Source: Gamarada debralockiae
Lineage: Eukaryota; Ascomycota; Leotiomycetes; Helotiales; Hyphodiscaceae
Direction of reading: 5' to 3'
Assembly: GCA_002803225.1 (NCBI GenBank)
Contig: NXFV01001363.1
Location: forward strand, 1-64,000
Length of the DNA stretch: 64,000 bases
Shown here piece by piece: positions 58,117 through 64,000 of the stretch (its first letter is position 1; the number at the start of each line of letters is the position of its first letter). Made by a program: the position numbers and the translations under genes. The notes beneath the pieces are model-generated. The model did not search any database. It was not told the DNA's origin and saw only the letters and a list, made by a program, of their open reading frames with translations.

Positions 58117-61100
58117 TCATGACACAGCCAGCGACAGATCATTATTTCTTGTCTTGTCCGGGGCTTTCTTCCCTGCCTTCCCCCATGACCAGGATTTATG
58201 TGAGAATCTCCAGCTGCCACCATTGCCCCTCGTCTGATCCGCGGGACTGTCTGTTTTGTAATAGGATTGCGTATTTATCCTCTTTTTCTTCCTGATTGGC
58301 TTCGCAGAAATCGTTCTCGTGGTAGTCTTCGGTCTGTTTGATCTTTTTGAACCTTCTCCAATGTCGCTTTGAATTCTCTGTGGTGGTCGACCTAGGATCA
58401 GTCTCAATAGAGAAGTCATACTCGACAGTTTCAAAAGGATGGAAGGGGGCTTGATAATGTACTTTACTCTGCGCCAAACGGGCGTGCTGAGCGCCAGCGT
58501 TAAAGCGCAGCCAAAGATCACGAAAGACAGAGGTACTTTAACTTAATAGAAGTGCACTGGATGAGAGATGAAGGGACTACAAACATGATGTTTCTGCAAT
58601 CGTCTTTAAGGACACAGGCTGTCCACCAGAGGTAGCCCATTGACTGGACACTATTAGTTTGAGGTCGGATATCGTACCAAGACTTGGAGATACGTACGAA
58701 GTATTCATCCCAAATACGCCTGTAAAGAAAGATAGAGGGAGCTTTGCCTGACGTTAGTCCCTCCTTATCGGGAATGGAAGCATATCAAAACTCACGAAAA
58801 AGATGGTAAGTACCTAGAATACTCATTATCCAGAAGAAACAGTCAATATGATTGAAAACGCTTGCGGTAAAAATGAATATTGCACGAGACCGGGACGTTT
58901 GCAAATTCACCTGCCACCTCGAACTCCGGCCCTCATCAACGTTTGCTTGTCTCTGTAAAAGATCCAACAATTTTATGAACTGATTGCATCAGCAGGATAA
59001 CCGATTCACTATTGTAAAAAGAGACCCATATCTTCTCTCGTGCCCTGCGCGCTCTGAGTCATCTGCTGCATTCGGTGCAAGCAGTCCTTCAGTTTTAGCT
59101 GAGCTTCGCGCAAAAAGCCACATCCGTTTATACCATGGTGTCCACAGCCATCAAATAATCAAGCTTGCGATTCGTAGCCTCTTCTTGTTGTTCAAAGCGC
59201 TTCTTATGAGTGTGAACCTCGTCGTTGACGTCACGAAGTTCAAGGAGTGCTGAAACATTTAGTCGAATTTGTTTTGAAACTCTCTCCCTTCAGTTTTGTG
59301 CTGCTTTCTGATTGCATCTGCATCATCGTCACTGTCGTCGTTATCGGCTACTGCTTGGAAGCCTTCGGCGTGGAAGTATTCGAAGGACTGTCAATTTCTC
59401 AACCTAGAACCTTACATCAGTTGAAAGCTCTCGGGGATGCTCAAACATAGTCTTACAAGAATACTGATTGCAGCTTCGAAAATCCGGAAGATCTTGAGAT
59501 CGCGGTGGGATGCCCGCTCGAAAAGTAGTATGACGGAATGCAAAACTACTAAAGCAGCCAGGTCGAGGGAGTTTTCACACCGGCGGGATACATCTGCATT
59601 GACCTCGTTGTAAATGCTGTTGCGCAAGTCTGCTCGTTGATAAAGTTTGCCTTCTAGGGAGACAAGTTGACGCTGTGGACAAATTTGGTCTGAAAAATCA
59701 TGGTCTTTTGATCTCTTACCTTAGGAATGAAAGTGACCAAGGTAGCTGTTAGATAAGTGGCAGATTAGTGATAGATCCGATGATTGAAGTCTGATAACAA
59801 TGTGGTGTTCTTACCTTGATCCACAATCCACAACCAGACTTGGTCAACCATAAGCACCTTCTCATCCTTCAAATTTTTATAAGCGCCCTTGTTCAAATCA
59901 GGCTTAACTTCGTCACCCTTCTCATGCCTTGCATCTTTATGAACATACTTATTGCTCATTGGCTCTGCTTTGTAAGTGGGAATCTCCTCTCTGTCCGGGG
60001 GAAATTCTTGGTCGTCTTGTACAGCATCTGATCGTCATCTTGAGCCCGTGTGTCTGTTAAGTTGAGGTATCCAAATTGATCGAGAGTTCTTCGAGTATGA
60101 AATGGTGGGTCGTAGCCCAGGTATTTCCAAGCAACTATGAGCTCCAAAGTCCATTGTTCCAATGCTTTCGGGAACTGGCCGTCCACGGCCTTGAATAAGT
60201 CACTTTTTAACGAAGTCTCTCCTCTTTATCATTCGTCTGTAGTGTCACGGTGTAGATAGGGCAGATAGAGAGACATCATGATCTCCTTCGGTGGTGAGGG
60301 TGAGTGCAAGGGTTGGCGGTTCCAACGAAGGACCTGTGGAAAGCTTGTTTGATGAATCTCAAAACAAGATGCGAGGGAATCCCACTCAACTTTGGATTGA
60401 TTAAAACGCAGCCCGGCTTTACAAAACAGGCATGGTAATGGGTGTTACTTCCTCGTACATGTCGCTTGCACCAGATTGTGTTATTTAAAAGTGTTTCGTT
60501 CAATGTTTCCTTTCTTTCTCTCGAGATGGCAGAGAATATATCTTGTGGAATTGAACTAGCTGGATCTTTTAGAAGGGCTGGCAACATACAGACACCCAAG
60601 TTGGGTTATTAAATGCAAGATGGGTCCATATAAGTTTCTGGCTGTCTGGCTCAGGCTGCATGGGAGGACTTGCAGTTGAAGCCTCACCTCTGCTTGATTC
60701 TGTTCCACTAACATCTGACTCTTGCTTGTCGGTCCGTAGATGACGAGATCGATTTCAGATTTGGCCGAGATGGTATGGAGAGAAGTGAAAGTCTTGCGTT
60801 CCGATTCGCCGAGGACGCAATTACTTGCTTTGATGGACTTTTTGGGGCTATTCCCAAAACATTGGGCACCTCCGAGACGGGGTTAGTCTCCAATTGAGGT
60901 GCAGGTGTCGGTCGCCGAGAGCCATCTCATTCCTGTCCCGAGGGGACTGGCCTGGTGGAGGAACTGGCCTGGTGGAGGAACTGGCCTGGTGGAGGAAGCG
61001 GCCTACGCCTGTCACCGTCGTGTTCTGATACGAAAACCGACGACGGCTGATTGTCCGCCCTGATTCCCAAGATCTGCTAGCGATCTTGGAACAGCTGATG

Positions 61101-62677
61101 AGGGTAACTGTCATGAGGACATAGGATAGATCGTGGGGCTAGAAAAGCGTCGCTGATTTCCCTCAGCTGCAGCCACTACCACAGCGGGATCTGTCCTTCG
61201 AGCCAGTATGCCCTGTGTAGGTCGAAAGCTTGGGGAAGCTGGCTGCTTTCCTTTCGACTTCTGATTCTCTTTCGCAGTCTAGTCGCTCGCAAGGTTAGTC
61301 GAAGGGCCCGGCTTTGTGTTCATCTCAAGTCTGAAAGATGTACGTGGCGAGGAGGTCGAGTTGATCATTTGGGCACGGGTCGGGGCACAGCTTTCTCCTG
61401 CAGCCTGTTTCGGAGACACTTTGCTGGGCAATTTGCAAGAAAGTGTCTAGCGGAGTGGGGGTGGACTACAGGCGTAAAGGTCTTTTTGGATGTTTGTTGC
61501 GACTAATTGATATCTGCTTTCGTAGAAACCGTGAACCTCAACCTCGACTTTTCTGTCCAGGGAAATGTTGACATGTTTCACAATAGAGAGCTTTTGAGCA
61601 TGGCCGGCAGCAGTATGCGGTTTCCTGATGGATGACCACTTTGTGTACTCTTTTCCGGCCAAAAGTTGCACAATCCGCATGATAGCTTGCAGAGGGTGGT
61701 CAACTTCGTGATGCAATTCCAGGATTGCCGACTTGATGGAAGTGGTGGGTTCTTGGAATGAGACTGGATCATTCTCATGCACCTTGCCGTCCGTTAAATC
61801 CGTGTCGATTGTCTCGTAGAATGTCCATGTTGACAAGACTTTCAGCCTCAATTTTCAGTCGTTTCTAGAGTGACACAGGCATTGACCACTGAAGTCCCAT
61901 AGCACACTTGATAATATCTGAATAGGTCGGAGACGAGAGATAACTTGACCCTTGATGTGGAGTCTCTTCAAAAAGATTAGCCAGCGCTGTGAAGAGTTCT
62001 CAAGAGTGGGAATGCCATACCGAAAAAGGCTACACCGTAGCAATTATCGCCGACGACATCATACAAAGGATGTTCTCGAGCATTATCAGAGCATCCTTGA
62101 CAACAAGCCCACCAGTGCTATGGCAATGAAGAATAAGGGCCTTTCAGAACGTTCCTTTAGAGATGTTAGCAGTAATAATGCGAAGGCACATCTAGGAACC
62201 CCACCTTACCTTCCGATCGTCAAGAACTTTCTCGAGCAACTTGGTAAAAAGACTGTCAATTGTAGAACTTTCCTCTGGCTTCCCGTGGGAATACACGAGA
62301 ACCTGTGCTGTTTTAATTTTAATTGGAAGGTCGTGAATGATCCATGGCGACCCGAATGAGTTGGAAGGAACAGAATGTACTGTTGACTTCATCCCAACAC
62401 GCGATATGGCTTCTTTGATGACTGTTGGGGAAAAGGGTCCATCGATAGATTTGACACTCTGCACATGAGTTAAGTGAGAGTCTTTTGGTGGGAGGTACCA
62501 TGTGGTCACTGAATGGCCTCCAACGGCAGGCACACTAACTATACTATGAATTTGTGAGCCCAAATGGGCCCATACAGTAACTGAATTCCTCTGGCGATTC
62601 TTACTCAACAGTGAAGTCATCACCGGTCCTATTGAGACCTGACGGTGGGTACCGATAACAGAACCCCGCGTAAACAT
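58117..62677 (-). pseudogene. Large alpha/beta-hydrolase plus CorA-like fusion gene, broken
   Basis: Read from right to left. First a hydrolase-like start: IHSIVSVPAVGGHSVTTW near 62550-62500, then WIIHDLPIKIKTAQVLVYSH, an intron at 62209-62155, and RPLFFIA|HSTGGLVVKDALI near 62140-62080. A one-base loss near 62122 breaks the frame exactly at the HSTGG nucleophile motif. Then come YETIDTDLTDG, a low-complexity middle with a 17-bp tandem repeat, RHVRGSNTHYHACFVKPGC near 60480-60410, LYLPYLHRDTTDE followed by stops near 60215, FHTRRTLDQFGYLNLTDTRA, EKVLMVDQVWLWIVDQ near 59860-59815, NSIYNEVNADVSRRCENSLD and FRIFEAAISIL near 59620-59450. The CorA-type membrane end LPLSFFTGVFGMNTS lies near 58755-58700, and the last exon ends at 58117. 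Exon-intron borders in the 3' third still look good. Confidence 0.7.
60946..60996 (+). repeat. 17-bp tandem repeat, 3 exact copies
   Basis: Unit actggcctggtggagga at 60946, 60963 and 60980, within the low-complexity middle of the hydrolase-CorA pseudogene. A 17-bp unit shifts frame at each copy. Confidence 0.85.
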
Positions 62678-63635
62678 GAGAGTTTACGCCACGGTCACTA
62701 GAGGAAGAGCAGATGATCCCGTTGAGGTGATGTGAACTGCCACTGGTTTCTTGGGGAATTGAAACCTGAGAATTGCGGGGGCCGGACGGACTCTGGACCA
62801 GTAGTACTTGGGAGGACGTTTAATGGAATGCCTTGAACAGGATCTGAGGTCTGCTGTGCCATTGCAATTAATGAGGAAAATCTTCGTAAAATCGAAGCCA
62901 ATTGTGTCAATCAGAACAAGATGGAGGATATTAGATTAATTGGTCGACAGTATCGTGCATCTTTTCAGTGAGAAGGTCGCAGTTTTGTGTGTTTGGGACA
63001 GCTGAAGAATCGAGCAACACACAAACCCACAAGCAAGGCTGCGGCTCGACCTCGAAGAATTCCATGTCAGAAATCGACCCATACTCGGAGCTCCCACTTC
63101 CCAGGTAGGACAAAGCTCGCCAACCTATGAAGATGTTAAATGATTATCGAGTCTTGACCTCCTTTTCGGCTCAGAAGGCTGCAGAAGTGATATCCCGCTG
63201 ATATTTCATTCATTGGCCTCGCAGCCCCCGCAGGATCGGGACGCATGATAATCAATTTTGCGCATGCATGATGCATCCGAGGTGGCTTGATGGGTGTTTG
63301 TTGGAGATAGGGGCGAAGAAGCAATATTAAGGCTGGGGTGCGCTCTCCGGATGTAGGAGAAGGTTATATGCGACTTCAGCCCCAAGGATATACGCTAACC
63401 CTAAACGTGCCAAACGTGGGTACAACACAAATGGAGTCAAGATGGCAGCAGCGACTGAGATTGCTGAGCCCCAAGACGAAGCTAATAGACGATTAAGATG
63501 CTTTCTGGATAGAGAATGCAATCTATAGACAAGTGACTCCAACAGTCAGCCTTAGCGTGCGTCCTCCTGGCCTTCGGTAATGAATAACCTTCTGTCTAGC
63601 CCCAGATTCCTGCCTCGTAAAATGGACAAAGACGA
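62678..63635. other. Upstream region with unrecognised frames
   Basis: Short minus-strand frames (one from ATG 62862, another ending near 63327 with several hydrophobic residues) may include lost 5' exons of the hydrolase-CorA gene. None is recognised. Confidence 0.3.
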
Positions 63636-64000
63636 TCAGAATGTGGCTATGAAATACGCAGGTCGACATGCCAACTCCTTCCGATACTTCTCCAACGCAC
63701 TGCTCCCGGTGTCGAAGTCAGTATCGGTAGATCGAATCATCTTGTGATCAACTTCATCAACCCAATCCGCAGCAAACTGCAACTCATCCCTCCAAGACTC
63801 GACAAGATCCTTCACCGACCTCGGAAGCTTTACGAGACCTTTCCCTTGATACCACGCTGGTTCCAGAACAAACGCCAACATAACTCGAGGCTCGTCCGTT
63901 TTATTCGGCATCCCAGCATGCCAAAGTCGCAAATCTCGAATAATCAGACTGCCTTTCTTCGTCGTTGTTTGGATTGGCGGAGAATGATTCCTCCGAGCTT
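63636..64000 (-). CDS. Phytanoyl-CoA dioxygenase family protein, C-terminal part (runs off the window)
   Basis: Only the 3' end is inside the window; the frame is open to the right edge, and about 120 residues are visible. KKGSLIIRDLRLWHAGMPN carries the distal iron-binding His of the double-stranded beta-helix, and DEPRVMLAFVLEPAWY the Arg that binds 2-oxoglutarate, both hallmarks of the PhyH family of Fe(II)/2-oxoglutarate oxygenases. In fungi these hydroxylate lipids or specialised metabolites; the substrate is unknown. The C-terminal region (VKDLVESWRDEL; KYRKELACRPAYF) looks complete with a proper stop. Confidence 0.82.
   Translation of the reverse strand, partial: ARRNHSPPIQTTTKKGSLIIRDLRLWHAGMPNKTDEPRVMLAFVLEPAWYQGKGLVKLPRSVKDLVESWRDELQFAADWVDEVDHKMIRSTDTDFDTGSSALEKYRKELACRPAYFIATF

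Noticed and set aside
1..64000. CRISPR arrays or prokaryotic operons
   Set aside because: No regularly spaced repeats with unique spacers, and introns show the DNA is eukaryotic.

Overview
The window looks like nuclear DNA of a filamentous ascomycete (Pezizomycotina). Coding genes are split by short introns of about 45-170 bp with GT...AG borders and CTAAC/CTGAC-like branch sites. The families present are typical of such fungi: HET-domain proteins, 2EXR, Egh16-like secreted protein, Zn2Cys6 regulator, PEX2 with an all-cysteine RING, NB-ARC/TPR STAND proteins and CorA-like proteins. The style of the F-box, CorA-like and hydrolase-CorA families suggests Leotiomycetes (Helotiales); that placement is inference from remembered family patterns. 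I saw no bacterial-style operons, CRISPR arrays or tRNA genes.

Layout. 0-0.7 kb: relic of a glyoxalase/VOC gene. 2.4-3.8 kb: PEX2 (peroxisome import). 4.3-5.6 kb: multiply frameshifted Na+/H+ antiporter pseudogene. 7.5-10.8 kb: a decayed HET gene tail-to-tail with an open HET gene. 11.5-12.7 kb: 2EXR protein. 14.9-16.9 kb: amino-acid/GABA-type permease. 17.3-18.2 kb: Egh16-like secreted protein. 22-24.8 kb: Zn2Cys6 transcription factor. 25.7-28.2 kb: CoA-transferase III relic followed by a DyP-type peroxidase. 28.4-31.9 kb: second HET gene and a SAM methyltransferase. 32.1-32.4 kb: a compact TIR element (MITE) with TTA target-site duplication. 34.8-36.7 kb: F-box/LRR pseudogene. 37-40.8 kb: tandem pair of pepsin-fold membrane proteins, one intact but lacking catalytic motifs, one dead. 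41.6-43.0 kb: ZIP metal transporter. 43.6-45.7 kb: CorA-like pseudogene. 47.5-50 kb: proline-rich protein. 50-53.3 kb: AT-rich, repeat-bearing land containing a candidate defensin-like split ORF. 53.4-56.8 kb: NB-ARC/TPR STAND pseudogene carrying a dispersed repeat. 56.9-57.7 kb: single-pass membrane protein. 58.1-62.7 kb: large alpha/beta-hydrolase plus CorA-like fusion pseudogene. 63.6 kb-end: 3' end of a phytanoyl-CoA dioxygenase family gene.

The window mixes about fourteen apparently working genes with about nine relics. Conserved housekeeping or metabolic genes (PEX2, permease, regulator, ZIP, DyP, methyltransferase) are intact. Most of the relics belong to fast-turnover recognition or expanded families (HET, STAND, F-box, CorA-like). 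Several stop codons in the relics are C-to-T or G-to-A changes, as repeat-induced point mutation (RIP) would leave. The item most worth following up is the cysteine-patterned split ORF on the minus strand at 52.04-52.33 kb.
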